Positions 1-8,678 of a DNA stretch of 64,000 nucleotides are shown here, one piece after another (within the stretch, counting starts at the first letter, position 1; each line of letters starts with the position of its first letter). The DNA is from UBA7957 sp965222695. GTDB lineage: Bacteria; Pseudomonadota; Gammaproteobacteria; Granulosicoccales; Granulosicoccaceae. The position numbers and the translations under genes are program-made. The stretch spans positions 3,906,001 to 3,970,000 of the forward strand of contig OZ244967.1 in the NCBI GenBank assembly GCA_965222695.1, in the 5' to 3' direction. The notes under the pieces are model-generated. The model ran no database searches and was not told where the DNA came from. It saw only the letters and a program-made list of their open reading frames with translations.

Positions 1-131
1 AGATTGATTCTAATCAATCCGGCGAGCCTGGTACAGCGAATGGGGCATCGAATACTCCGTCCATATTCGCCTTTTGTTTGTTACGCTAGCGGTCGATCAG
101 CACGATAGTCATCAATCGAAGAGTTAAATGA

Positions 132-608
132 ATGAGCTTAATAACCTGGCGAAAAGAGTATTGCACCGGAATACCCGGCGTTGATTACGAGCATGAGAAA
201 CTGATCGAACAGATCAACGCCGTTTATGCCTTGATTGACGAGAAGGGTGATAAAGAGCAAATCATCGACTGCCTTGGTGATATTTATGGCAGTATCGCGG
301 CCCATTTCGCCCTGGAAGAGAAAATGATGGAACGCCGGCACTACGACCGCTATGAGGAACATAGGACCGATCACGAGAAGTTGCTCGATGACATACGCGA
401 TATCACGGAAGAGTTCGAAAACACCCATGACTTGAACGATCAGCAATTCAAGCAAAAGCTAAACGATTGGTTTCAGATGCACTTCAAGACTCACGACGCT
501 CGCTTGCATAGTCTGGCGAAATTCCGTTCACACGAACAAGTCGAGAAATCCGTTCTGCAAAGCATGATTCGAAGCGCAAAAAATGCACTTTTAGGTAAAA
601 CCGGCTGA
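132..608 (+). CDS. bacteriohemerythrin
   Basis: Single-domain hemerythrin of 158 residues, expected to bind O2 reversibly at a non-heme di-iron centre in the cytoplasm. All canonical ligands can be read: His21 (DYEHE), His58 and Glu62 (HFALEE), His77 and His81 (EEHRTDHE), and His117 with Asp122 (MHFKTHD). About 25 residues follow the four-helix bundle, slightly longer than the minimal family member. It stands alone, 55 bp before the heme A synthase gene and in the same direction. Oxygen delivery to, or sensing for, the respiratory genes downstream is only inferred from that position. Confidence 0.93.
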   Translation: MSLITWRKEYCTGIPGVDYEHEKLIEQINAVYALIDEKGDKEQIIDCLGDIYGSIAAHFALEEKMMERRHYDRYEEHRTDHEKLLDDIRDITEEFENTHDLNDQQFKQKLNDWFQMHFKTHDARLHSLAKFRSHEQVEKSVLQSMIRSAKNALLGKTG

Positions 609-613
609 GCGGT

Positions 614-636
614 ATACTCTGGCCGCACCAGAGTAT
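614..636. terminator. 9-bp perfect hairpin after the hemerythrin gene
   Basis: Arms ATACTCTGG and CCAGAGTAT enclose a 5-nt loop 6 bp after the hemerythrin stop. No T-tract follows, so it may be an mRNA-stabilising hairpin or weak terminator rather than a classical intrinsic terminator. Confidence 0.35.
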
Positions 637-663
637 GGTTCAAGAGACAAAGCGATCATTAAG

Positions 664-1704
664 TTGAACAGGACAAATTACAAACCCATTGCCATATGGC
701 TTCTCATTTGTTGCGCAACCATTTTCGCCATGGTCGTTTTGGGAGGTGTTACCCGGCTTACCGGTTCCGGCCTGTCCATGGTGCAGTGGGAACCCATCAT
801 GGGAATTCTGCCTCCTTTAAATCAGACTGAATGGGAAGAAACCTTTCGCCTCTATCAGCAGTTTCCTGAATACAAACTCAAAAACTTTGCGATGACGCTC
901 GGCGAGTTTAAATCGATTTTCTGGTTCGAATACGCGCATCGAGTGCTCGGCCGCTCCATCGGCGTGATTTTTTTCTTACCCATGCTGTATTTTATGTTTA
1001 CCGGGCGGGTCAGACAGCCGTTGGGTTCAAAGCTGATTATATTGTTTATCCTTGGCGCTCTGCAGGGCCTGATGGGATGGTATATGGTAAAAAGCGGCCT
1101 GGTGAACAATCCGCACGTCAGCCAGTATCGGCTGACCGCACATCTGGGACTGGCGATAATCATTTTCGCCTATATGTTTTGGGTGACGCTGGATTTACTT
1201 TACCCCGATATCAACCATGATACCAGGCGGGTAAATCGAAAGCTTGCGATGACTTCACTCGTCATCACGGCCTTGACATTCATTACCGCGCTGAGCGGAG
1301 GTTTTGTCGCAGGTACTCGCGCCGGGTTTGCCTTCAATACTTTCCCTTTGATGGACGGGAAATGGATTCCGGACGGTCTGACCTATCTGACCCCCATGTG
1401 GCGCAATTTCTTCGAGAACGTCATTACCGTGCAGTTTGATCACCGCATTTTAGCCATGTCGCTGTTTGTGTTGATAGTGATGTTTTGGTGGATTGCGATC
1501 AAAACGCCGCAGAAATCCCATATCCGCACCGGATTGCACTGTCTGTTGGCGGCCCTGGTCCTGCAGATTACACTTGGCATTTCGACCCTGCTACTGGTGG
1601 TGCCGGTTCCGCTGGCGGCCGCTCATCAGGGCGGAGCCATTGTGCTCTTGACCGCCTCCCTTTTTATCAGCCATCAACTGCGTGGCCGTACCACGGGCTC
1701 TTGA
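664..1704 (+). CDS. ctaA: heme A synthase (CtaA/COX15 family)
   Basis: Oxidises the C8 methyl of heme O to make heme A for aa3-type cytochrome oxidase, in the inner membrane. The 346 residues give about eight membrane helices, and the family histidines are visible in EYAHRVLGR, TAHLGLA, QFDHRILA and AAAHQGG. The N-terminal GGVTRLTGSGLSM motif is diagnostic. The start is TTG at 664; no ATG precedes the conserved N-terminus. It heads a run of oxidase-assembly genes (secreted protein, SCO, SCO, DUF420). The heme O synthase gene ctaB, which often follows ctaA in gammaproteobacteria, is not present here. Confidence 0.95.
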   Translation: MNRTNYKPIAIWLLICCATIFAMVVLGGVTRLTGSGLSMVQWEPIMGILPPLNQTEWEETFRLYQQFPEYKLKNFAMTLGEFKSIFWFEYAHRVLGRSIGVIFFLPMLYFMFTGRVRQPLGSKLIILFILGALQGLMGWYMVKSGLVNNPHVSQYRLTAHLGLAIIIFAYMFWVTLDLLYPDINHDTRRVNRKLAMTSLVITALTFITALSGGFVAGTRAGFAFNTFPLMDGKWIPDGLTYLTPMWRNFFENVITVQFDHRILAMSLFVLIVMFWWIAIKTPQKSHIRTGLHCLLAALVLQITLGISTLLLVVPVPLAAAHQGGAIVLLTASLFISHQLRGRTTGS

Positions 1705-1725
1705 TTGGCTATAGGTGTTTTAGTT

Positions 1726-2217
1726 ATGAGAATTCGCATTCTGATCAGATTTATTGTGATTGCCGCTATGGCGGCTGGCCCGCTCTGTACAGCGGCTTTG
1801 GCAGAAAAAATGGATATTTTTGCCGGGCATTTCTCCAGAGAAGGAAACGACCAAAGTCCGGCAAAGAATACAGAGCATAATATCTATATAAAATTTTTTG
1901 AGGATCAGTGGGTAGCAACACTCTATATTCCCTTCCAGTACTCAAGAAGCCTTGACTCGACAACCATTGACAAAGCGCTTACTGAAGCCAGAAAGCAAAC
2001 CGACAGCCCCGCTTATATCCGCGATACCTTTGGCCACCTGCAGGAACGCGCCATAGCAACCATAGAAAAGTTCGGCTATGCAGAAGACCGGATCCTGTTT
2101 GAATGCAACTCTGTATCGCCTTGCAGCGTCGAGCTGAAAGATGGGTTTCTGGAGCTGATCAAACCGGGCATGATTAACGAGCACATCATTAAATACAATC
2201 ATGTTACCGATCCTTAA
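1726..2217 (+). CDS. secreted protein of unknown function
   Basis: 163 residues from ATG 1726. An upstream in-frame TTG at 1705 directly abuts the ctaA stop but would put extra residues before the signal peptide. The N-terminus is a clear Sec signal (basic RIRILIR, hydrophobic core, cleavage near TAALAEK). The mature part has two cysteines (FECNSVSPCSV) that could form a disulfide. I recognise no family. It lies between ctaA and the first SCO gene in the same direction, so a role in periplasmic copper or oxidase assembly is possible but only positional. Confidence 0.75.
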   Translation: MRIRILIRFIVIAAMAAGPLCTAALAEKMDIFAGHFSREGNDQSPAKNTEHNIYIKFFEDQWVATLYIPFQYSRSLDSTTIDKALTEARKQTDSPAYIRDTFGHLQERAIATIEKFGYAEDRILFECNSVSPCSVELKDGFLELIKPGMINEHIIKYNHVTDP

Positions 2218-2271
2218 AACAAACCGGATTGGGCGCCTTCCCCGCATTTTAAGCGGTGCCGGCCCTTTAAC

Positions 2272-2931
2272 ATGAAGATCGACAAATACTTTCCCATCGG
2301 CACAGCTGTTATATTCGCCGTGTTTTTGTTGCTCATGGGGCTAACCTATTTTTTATTTCGTTCGCCGGCTTTTCAGGCTCCCCAATGGCCTGCGGAACTC
2401 CAGGCTGTAATGAGGGATCAGTTTAAACCCATCCGTACATTTCATCTGGTGGATCAGAACAATGCCGCATTCGACGAAACCAATCTCAAGCACCGATGGA
2501 GTTTTGTTTTTTTTGGATATACTTCTTGCCCGGATATTTGTCCGAATACCTTATCCGTGCTTAGCGCAACACGGCAACTGCTCAAGGAGGAAACCCGGCA
2601 AAATACACAATTTGTTTTTGTCAGTGTGGACCCTGAACGCGATACGCAAGAAGTGCTCAAATCCTATATGAACTACTTCAACAAGCGATTTACCGGGGCA
2701 ACGGCGGATAAACCTGAAATCGATAAATTGACACGACAGTTTGGAGCCAGCTACAAACGCGATGCTCCCACCGAATCAGGTCCTTATACCATTTCCCATA
2801 CCAGCGCGGTTTTTCTGGTGGATCCCTACAAAAGGCATATCGCGACATTTTCGCAACCGCACTACGCAGCCACTATTGCGTCGCTGTATGAGAAAATCAG
2901 GGCTTATGCGGAACGCCGGACTGAACAATGA
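2272..2931 (+). CDS. SCO1/SenC/PrrC copper chaperone, copy 1
   Basis: Membrane-anchored thioredoxin-fold protein that delivers copper to the CuA site of cytochrome oxidase subunit II or keeps its cysteines reduced. An N-terminal anchor (residues ~8-29) is followed by the copper motif CPDIC (Cys86, Cys90) in FFGYTSCPDIC and the distal ligand His in TISHTSAVFL; VSVDPERDT is also typical. Length (219) is normal. A second, divergent SCO lies 390 bp downstream, so this is a SCO pair rather than a single copy. Confidence 0.93.
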   Translation: MKIDKYFPIGTAVIFAVFLLLMGLTYFLFRSPAFQAPQWPAELQAVMRDQFKPIRTFHLVDQNNAAFDETNLKHRWSFVFFGYTSCPDICPNTLSVLSATRQLLKEETRQNTQFVFVSVDPERDTQEVLKSYMNYFNKRFTGATADKPEIDKLTRQFGASYKRDAPTESGPYTISHTSAVFLVDPYKRHIATFSQPHYAATIASLYEKIRAYAERRTEQ

Positions 2932-2943
2932 TGTATTTGACGA

Positions 2944-3183
2944 CTATCTTTTTCTCCACTGACGGAGTGCCCAGACAATGTATGCCAATATCATTGCAAT
3001 ATTGATGATTGCGCCCACAACAAAGAAGGACAGGATTAGGTCCTGTTCCTGCGAATCCGTGGTCTCCGAGGCGGCAGGGTTTAGCATGGCCTGGGTTTGT
3101 TTATCAACAGAGGGTTGCACTGAGTTCTCAATGCCGCCGTCCGCAACCAACAGCACTAAGGACGAATCAGTCAATCGAGGCAT
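2944..3183 (-). CDS. possible small C-terminally anchored membrane protein
   Basis: 79 residues if started at ATG 3183; the frame stays open upstream to 3252. The sequence is a polar N-terminal part and then one strong membrane helix near the end (residues ~50-70, LSFFVVGAIINIAMILAY) closed by a basic WRKR tail, which looks like a real tail anchor. It is convergent with SCO copy 1 and lies between two SCO genes. No family was recognised, the ribosome site is weak, and an opposite-strand frame overlaps it, so it may be spurious. Confidence 0.38.
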   Translation of the reverse strand: MPRLTDSSLVLLVADGGIENSVQPSVDKQTQAMLNPAASETTDSQEQDLILSFFVVGAIINIAMILAYIVWALRQWRKR

Positions 3184-3318
3184 GTCTTCTGGGATTGATG
3201 TTTTCAAACAACGATACCTTTTAAGAGACCGGGGGGATCCGACTCCAAACAATCAATCGGAAATCCGTGCATTGTACGTTTTATCCATTAATGCTCACAG
3301 CCGAATATTCCACAAACC

Positions 3319-3957
3319 ATGACTTTTCCATACAGATTTAGCCGCTTGACGGCATTTCTCGCCACCGGCGCGTTAATCGCGTTGATGCTTATATTGTCGA
3401 TCTACAATACAACATCCACTGATGAAGATAAATACGGTTTAGGGGCCGTGCTCTGGCCCCAACCCAGTGCATTAAACGATTTTTCGCTGACGGAAAATCA
3501 AAAACCCTTTAATCTATCGAGTCTGGAGGGTAAATGGACCATGCTGTTTTTCGGTTATACGCATTGTCCGGATGTCTGCCCCATGACTTTAACGGCCATG
3601 AAGGCTATTTATGACGGGCTCGCGCACTATCCGGATCTGCAAGCGAGCACACAAGTTGTATTTGTGTCAGTGGATCCGGCACGGGACACGCCGGCACTGC
3701 TGGCTGAGTATGTCGCCTACTTTGGTGAAGCATTTATAGGAGTGACCGGAGCCGTTGACGAAATCGACAATCTGACCAAGCAACTACACGCCGGTTATAT
3801 CATGCATGAGCCAGACGAAAACGGCGCCTATGAGGTTGATCACGCCAGTTCCATTTACCTTATCGGACCCGGGCAGAGAGCTCATGGCGCATTTTTGCCA
3901 CCCCATCAGCCGGAAAAAGTCATCGCTCAATACAGAAAAGTCAGGCGAAGGAGTTAA
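3319..3957 (+). CDS. SCO1/SenC/PrrC copper chaperone, copy 2
   Basis: 212 residues with an N-terminal membrane anchor (residues ~10-29), copper motif CPDVC (Cys83, Cys87) in FFGYTHCPDVC, VSVDPARDT, and the distal His in EVDHASSIYL. It shares the fold of copy 1 but is clearly divergent in sequence, suggesting an old duplication or separate roles (copper insertion versus thiol reduction). It is followed after 3 bp by the DUF420 gene, so the two are probably co-transcribed and translationally linked. Confidence 0.93.
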   Translation: MTFPYRFSRLTAFLATGALIALMLILSIYNTTSTDEDKYGLGAVLWPQPSALNDFSLTENQKPFNLSSLEGKWTMLFFGYTHCPDVCPMTLTAMKAIYDGLAHYPDLQASTQVVFVSVDPARDTPALLAEYVAYFGEAFIGVTGAVDEIDNLTKQLHAGYIMHEPDENGAYEVDHASSIYLIGPGQRAHGAFLPPHQPEKVIAQYRKVRRRS

Positions 3958-3960
3958 GTC

Positions 3961-4401
3961 ATGGAGATTATACCTTTACTTCCCCACTTTCACGCGACAT
4001 TAAATGTAATTACCGCCTGCCTGGTAACTCTGGCCTATGTGCATATTCGCCGAAATGAAAGGCTTATGCATCGGAATTATATGTTTGGCGCATTGATAGT
4101 GTCAGCGATATTTTTAGTCTCATACCTGACATATCATCACTATGTCGGATACCAGAAGTTCGCCGGGGAGGGGGTTGTCAGGCCTATTTATTTTACCATT
4201 CTCGCCTCCCATATCATTCTGGCCGCACTGATTGTACCGATGTTATTGACAACCGTGGTACTGGCGCTCAGGACCCGCTTCACCACACACCGTCGCTGGG
4301 CCCGCTGGACGCTTCCGATATGGTTTTATGTTTCGGTGAGTGGAATAGCCGTTTACATCATGGCCTTTCATCTATTCGTGCCGGAACCAGCTATCTCCTG
4401 A
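3961..4401 (+). CDS. DUF420 (YozB/CtaM-like) membrane protein
   Basis: 146 residues with four or five predicted membrane helices and several histidines at helix ends (LLPHFHATLN, YHHYVG, ILASHII, TTHRRWARWT, MAFHLF), the pattern of the DUF420 family. Members of that family (YozB; CtaM in staphylococci) are linked to maturation of heme A oxidases. Start ATG 3961 lies 3 bp after the upstream SCO stop. The context of ctaA and SCO genes supports a role in cytochrome oxidase assembly. Confidence 0.85.
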   Translation: MEIIPLLPHFHATLNVITACLVTLAYVHIRRNERLMHRNYMFGALIVSAIFLVSYLTYHHYVGYQKFAGEGVVRPIYFTILASHIILAALIVPMLLTTVVLALRTRFTTHRRWARWTLPIWFYVSVSGIAVYIMAFHLFVPEPAIS

Positions 4402-4436
4402 GTGATATCAAGGGTGTAACCAGAGGTGACTCAACA

Positions 4437-4670
4437 GTGATTCAAATACTGCTTTATACTATAACCGCCATTGTGCTCTATGTTGTTTCTGACTGGATTC
4501 TGCTTAAACTGGAACAGTACAGAGGCAAACCTTTCGCCTCAAGAAATATGATTTTTTTCGCAATTATTCTCGTTCTGTCCCTGTTGGCATTTGAAGGCTT
4601 GCAGCGCGTCTTGGTGAACTTCTCGGCATCGGCTCCGGATTCAGCGGTTTCCACGGAACAACAGCAATAG
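4437..4670 (+). CDS. small two-helix membrane protein
   Basis: 77 residues from GTG 4437; the frame extends upstream to 4320 but there it overlaps the DUF420 gene. Two hydrophobic segments (residues ~2-19 and ~33-51) are separated by a short polar loop, with a polar Gln-rich tail. It lies 35 bp after the DUF420 gene at the end of the oxidase-assembly run and may belong to that operon. No named family was recognised. Confidence 0.55.
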   Translation: MIQILLYTITAIVLYVVSDWILLKLEQYRGKPFASRNMIFFAIILVLSLLAFEGLQRVLVNFSASAPDSAVSTEQQQ

Positions 4671-4712
4671 CTTCCTGCATTGTACTTCTGCGTAAAAAGG
4701 TATATCGCCCAA

Positions 4713-6065
4713 TCAAGCGGATAATGAATTCTGAACACGGTCAATAATATCCGTGATGCTATCCAACCACTGCAGATGTTCCGGCTTCATTAAACAGCTT
4801 CGCAGACAGATTGTGGTTTCACTGTCTACGTCGATTTGAGGAAGGACAGCCTTTAGTTTTTCAGAGGGATAGGAAAAGGTCGCGATGTAGAGCCCTTCTT
4901 GCTCAGCCTTCTCGAAAAACAGCTGCGACAGCCGGGAAATTTCAGAGGTCTTTACCGCCCCCGGCGCCCAGATCACTATATCCAGATCCGGTTCAAACGG
5001 GGTTAAAAAACGCTGATCGCGTTTTAAATACCCATGGAGAGTTAAAGCGGCATCCCGGCTTTGCTGCAAACCTTCGGCAAACTCCCCGCCCTTATCGAGT
5101 GGCAGCATTTTCAGCGTGGCCCAAAGCGCTACCGCGGCGGCGCCTGCCCGGGAACATTCCAGGCTGATTTCCCCCAGATGCAGCTCATCGGAACTGAAAT
5201 AGGTATAAGGGGAGTCATGCTTGTAGAATCGCCCAACAGAAGGGTCGCGGAAAAGCACGCAACCACAGCCGTAAGGCTGCAAACCGTGTTTATGCGGGTC
5301 AACCACTATTGAATCCGCCTGAGCTATACCGGCAAACGCCAGCCGGGCTTTTTCACTGATATTTTCCGTCAGCACAAAATAGCCGCCGTAAGCTGCATCG
5401 ATATGGATTCTGAATTCGTATTGTGCCTGTAACTTCAATACCTCTTGCAGCGGATCAACCGAGCCGGTGCCGGTACTTCCCAGAGTCACGACAACGGTGC
5501 CGATATTTCCTGTCTTCAACAGCTCTTTCAGCTGCATTATATCCATGCATGCATTATCGTCTATGGCCACGGATTCAAATTCTATTCCCAATACACCGCA
5601 AATACGCTCATGCGTGTAATGGGCCTGTGAGGACGCCGCAATGGCTTTGTCCGGATGAATTTTCGATGCCACCCAAAGAGCCTCGAGATTCGCCAGCGTC
5701 CCCCCTCCGGTCAAATGCCCCATATAGTCAGACCATGAGTACATACGCGCAATTTCCGCGACCGATTCCTTTTCCATGGCGGAGCTGGCCCTGCCGCCAT
5801 CCAAGGCATGATTATTGGGATTAATCCACATTGCCATCATATAGGCTGCCCGCGCCACAGGATGGGGCGGTTTAAGCATCTGTCCGGCGTAAAGCGGATG
5901 CGGGTAGGGGAAGTTGTCCCACATTTTTTCCGCCGTTTGCAGCAGAATATGCTCCGCTTTTCGCACATCGTATTCGGTCTTAAACCCCGACAGGTGTTCA
6001 AAACCCTCAGAGAGTTTTTTGACGGCTTTGTCGAGCAAGCCAATGCTGTCGGTTTCCAACTCCAT
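4713..6065 (-). CDS. PLP-dependent group II amino-acid decarboxylase
   Basis: Fold-type I pyridoxal phosphate enzyme of about 450 residues. The PLP lysine is in VVDPHKHGLQPYGCG, the cofactor aspartate in RIHIDAAYGG, and the ring-stacking region in THERICGV. The N-terminal NFPYPHPLYAGQM-type segment, where these enzymes bind substrate, is present. ATG 6065 (MELETD) is preferred over the open frame reaching 6104. The substrate is not decidable; tyrosine, aspartate and glutamate decarboxylase-like proteins all share these motifs. It is convergent with the oxidase-assembly genes, and no transporter is beside it. Confidence 0.85.
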   Translation of the reverse strand: MELETDSIGLLDKAVKKLSEGFEHLSGFKTEYDVRKAEHILLQTAEKMWDNFPYPHPLYAGQMLKPPHPVARAAYMMAMWINPNNHALDGGRASSAMEKESVAEIARMYSWSDYMGHLTGGGTLANLEALWVASKIHPDKAIAASSQAHYTHERICGVLGIEFESVAIDDNACMDIMQLKELLKTGNIGTVVVTLGSTGTGSVDPLQEVLKLQAQYEFRIHIDAAYGGYFVLTENISEKARLAFAGIAQADSIVVDPHKHGLQPYGCGCVLFRDPSVGRFYKHDSPYTYFSSDELHLGEISLECSRAGAAAVALWATLKMLPLDKGGEFAEGLQQSRDAALTLHGYLKRDQRFLTPFEPDLDIVIWAPGAVKTSEISRLSQLFFEKAEQEGLYIATFSYPSEKLKAVLPQIDVDSETTICLRSCLMKPEHLQWLDSITDIIDRVQNSLSA

Positions 6066-6246
6066 AGCGGCGCCTCTTGTTTTGTATTTCCAGGTCCGGC
6101 CCAAGGTCTTGTTCCCCGGGGAATCTCCGGAACGGTCGCTGGTGAAAGGCGTATTCTCTGGTATTTTTTGCGCTTATGGAAGTGCTGTCGCAGACCCGGC
6201 CAAATTCAGCGAATTCGCAGCAGGCAGGGAGATTTTAAACAGGCTC

Positions 6247-7341
6247 TTAAGCCTTGACCACTTTGTTCTTTCCGGTCTTTTTCGCTTTGTACAAAGCGCT
6301 GTCCGCACGGGCAAAACACTGGTCAAAGTTTTCATGTTGCCCAAATTCGCTGACACCGGTAGAAATGGTGATATTAACGATTTCGCTACCAACATTTATA
6401 GGAATGGTCGCAACCTGGCATCGGATGGAATCCGCGATTTTAACAGCTCCCGCTTGCCCGGTTTCCGGTAACATTAAGAGAAATTCCTCTCCACCCCAAC
6501 GCGCCACCAGGTCTTGCTTACGCACTGAAAGATGCAATACCTCGGCAACCTGCTTCAGTACCGAATCTCCAAGATCATGCCCGTAAACGTCATTGATTTG
6601 TTTGAAATTATCTATATCCAATACCGCCAGGGACAATGCAGAATGGTTGCGTGCACGGCGGCTCAGCTCCAGCTCAGCAGCTTCCAGGAGCCGTCTGCGA
6701 TTGAATAATCCGGTCAAAGGATCCGTGCTCGCCATTTTTTTCAGCTCTGCTTCAACTTCCAGTACCTGTAAACGATGTAAATTCGCCAGAAATCCGACAG
6801 CGGCAAATACACCGACGATATTGCCGTAGAGCATTAATCGCGTCATTTGCTCCGGCAGCTCAACAGCCGGAACCGAATCGACTGACGAAATGTGCAGCAT
6901 TAAGTATCCGGAGCAAAGCGATGCTGAAACAAACAGTTTAAAGGACAAGGAACCGTTTTCGTTGGCAAATACAAAAGGTACGAAAATCAATAAATAGTAA
7001 TGGAATCCACTATCCCATCCGAAGCTGTGAATGGCAATAATGGCATGGGCGACAACTTCCAGAACGAACAGCAGCGTCACGATCAGCATGTTCTTGCCGT
7101 TGCTGGACAAGTAGATACAGATCAGGTAGATCGCCAGACTGACAAAGTTAAACCGTACCAGGGCGAAGGCTTGAAGGTGATAGAACAGGGCGAGAAACAT
7201 CAGATGTGCCCCAAAGGCCAGCCAGACACCCTGGATCAGCACTTTCTGGGAGCGGCGCGAAATCATATCGGACCAGCCAAATTCAGCTCCGATGAATCGC
7301 ATCAAGCGTTTTGAAATATCAGCCGCCGCCAGGCCAGTCAT
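6247..7341 (-). CDS. membrane-bound diguanylate cyclase (GGDEF)
   Basis: 364 residues. The first ~200 form five to six membrane helices without a recognised sensor family; a C-terminal GGDEF domain starts at STDPLTGLFNRR and makes c-di-GMP from two GTP. The active-site signature is GGEEF. The inhibitory I-site RxxD is present as RKQD, exactly five residues before GGEEF, so product inhibition is expected. No EAL domain is present. It is monocistronic, with ~180 bp to the next gene downstream and 305 bp without a gene upstream. Confidence 0.93.
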   Translation of the reverse strand: MTGLAAADISKRLMRFIGAEFGWSDMISRRSQKVLIQGVWLAFGAHLMFLALFYHLQAFALVRFNFVSLAIYLICIYLSSNGKNMLIVTLLFVLEVVAHAIIAIHSFGWDSGFHYYLLIFVPFVFANENGSLSFKLFVSASLCSGYLMLHISSVDSVPAVELPEQMTRLMLYGNIVGVFAAVGFLANLHRLQVLEVEAELKKMASTDPLTGLFNRRRLLEAAELELSRRARNHSALSLAVLDIDNFKQINDVYGHDLGDSVLKQVAEVLHLSVRKQDLVARWGGEEFLLMLPETGQAGAVKIADSIRCQVATIPINVGSEIVNITISTGVSEFGQHENFDQCFARADSALYKAKKTGKNKVVKA

Positions 7342-7646
7342 GATTGGATTACACCTTAAGTCGATTATTGTTTGTTGTTGAGTTCATGTCGAAATCGACA
7401 AACAGCAGGCCATACCTTTGCCACACTTATCAGTGAGAATATCGGCTTGGTGTATGGCAACTCTAAGACTCTTAGGCAGGAACGTTATTTAACGCGCAAA
7501 ATCGTGTTTTTTTTGGGGATTTAAGGCGTAATTAAGCTTTTCACTCTAAAGCAAAATCTGTCGATACAGTCACATTTCGATAAGAGGGAATCCCGAGATT
7601 GAATGACTCTTTAATCTTTATCGTCAGCGGCGGCAAAAAGCTGAAC
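7342..7646. other. intergenic region without recognisable features
   Basis: About 305 bp between the diguanylate cyclase start and the tdh stop. I see AT-rich stretches that could carry the cyclase promoter, but no coding frame, repeat or convincing hairpin. Confidence 0.5.
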
Positions 7647-8678
7647 TCAGTTACTTCGAATATCCAGTACGACCTTGTTCGCCTCCCCGTCGAGCAATGC
7701 CTGAAACCCCCTGACATACTCCACCATCGGTAAACGGTGCGATATCACGGCGGAAACATCCAATCCACTCTCCAGCATAGCCAGCATTTTGTGCCATGTA
7801 TCGTACATCTCCCGACCGTATATTCCCTTGAAATAAAGTCCCTTGAATATGGCGGTGTTGAAATCGACCCTCGGTTTTTGCGGATACAACCCTAACAGAG
7901 CGCATTTGCCTCCGGTGATCATGCAATCGATCATAGATTCCAGCGCGGCTTCCGCCCCCGACATTTCGAGCCCGATATCGAACCCCTCTTTCATGCCCAG
8001 ATCTTTCATCACTTGATGCAGATCTTGCCGATCGGCCCTCACGGTAGTGGTCGCCCCCAGCCGGGCCGCCAGAGCCAGGCGATCATCATTCAGATCCGTC
8101 ACCACGACCCGCCGCGCTCCGACATGCCGGCAGACCGCCGCCGCCATGCAGCCTATGGGCCCGGCGCCGCTGATCAACACATCTTCACCGCTTACATCGA
8201 ACGCCAAAGCGGTATGCACGGCATTACCGAGAGGATCGAGAATCGCACCGATTTCATCGCTGACGGAGTCCGGCAGGGGGCGTACGTTAGCTTCGGGAAT
8301 CACCAGATATTCTGCAAACGCACCTGGATAGTTTACGCCAACGCCTATAGTTTCAGCGCATATATGCGCTCGCCCCGACAGGCAGTTGCGGCACTTTCCG
8401 CAAGGGATATGCCCCTCTCCGGAAACTCTCTGCCCGACCTGGACTGTGCTGACACCGTCTCCGATCCCCTCAATCACTCCGGCATACTCATGTCCTACAA
8501 CCATGGGTACGGGAACTGATTTTTGCGCCCAGTCATCCCATTTCCAGATATGTACATCCGTACCGCAAATGGCGGCTTTATTGACCCGAATCAACACCTC
8601 ACCAGCCTCGGGTACCGGCACGTCGGTATCCTCCAACCACAATCCGGCTTCATTTTTAGACTTTAACAAAGCCTTCAT
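7647..8678 (-). CDS. tdh: L-threonine 3-dehydrogenase
   Basis: Zinc medium-chain dehydrogenase of 343 residues that oxidises L-threonine to 2-amino-3-ketobutyrate with NAD+. Catalytic zinc ligands are in AICGTDVHIW and VGHEYAG, the structural zinc cysteines in CGKCRNCLSGRAHIC, and the Rossmann glycines in ISGAGPIGC. DPLGNAVHTAL is typical of Tdh rather than other alcohol dehydrogenases. The start ATG 8678 shares one base with the kbl stop (TGATG), so translation is coupled to kbl, the next enzyme in the pathway. Confidence 0.95.
   Translation of the reverse strand: MKALLKSKNEAGLWLEDTDVPVPEAGEVLIRVNKAAICGTDVHIWKWDDWAQKSVPVPMVVGHEYAGVIEGIGDGVSTVQVGQRVSGEGHIPCGKCRNCLSGRAHICAETIGVGVNYPGAFAEYLVIPEANVRPLPDSVSDEIGAILDPLGNAVHTALAFDVSGEDVLISGAGPIGCMAAAVCRHVGARRVVVTDLNDDRLALAARLGATTTVRADRQDLHQVMKDLGMKEGFDIGLEMSGAEAALESMIDCMITGGKCALLGLYPQKPRVDFNTAIFKGLYFKGIYGREMYDTWHKMLAMLESGLDVSAVISHRLPMVEYVRGFQALLDGEANKVVLDIRSN

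Noticed and set aside
1..131. Dyad GATTGATT-CT-AATCAATC at the left edge (2-19)
   Set aside because: It may be the terminator of a gene outside the window, but no T-tract or gene context is visible, so it is not called.
2978..3322. 114-codon + strand frame between the SCO genes
   Set aside because: It overlaps the second SCO start and has no convincing protein features; the opposite frame with a tail anchor is the better, though still weak, candidate.
5808..6471. Two long + strand frames (149 and 185 codons) over the PLP decarboxylase and cyclase ends
   Set aside because: Antisense shadows of conserved enzymes; Arg/Pro/Ser-rich without domains.
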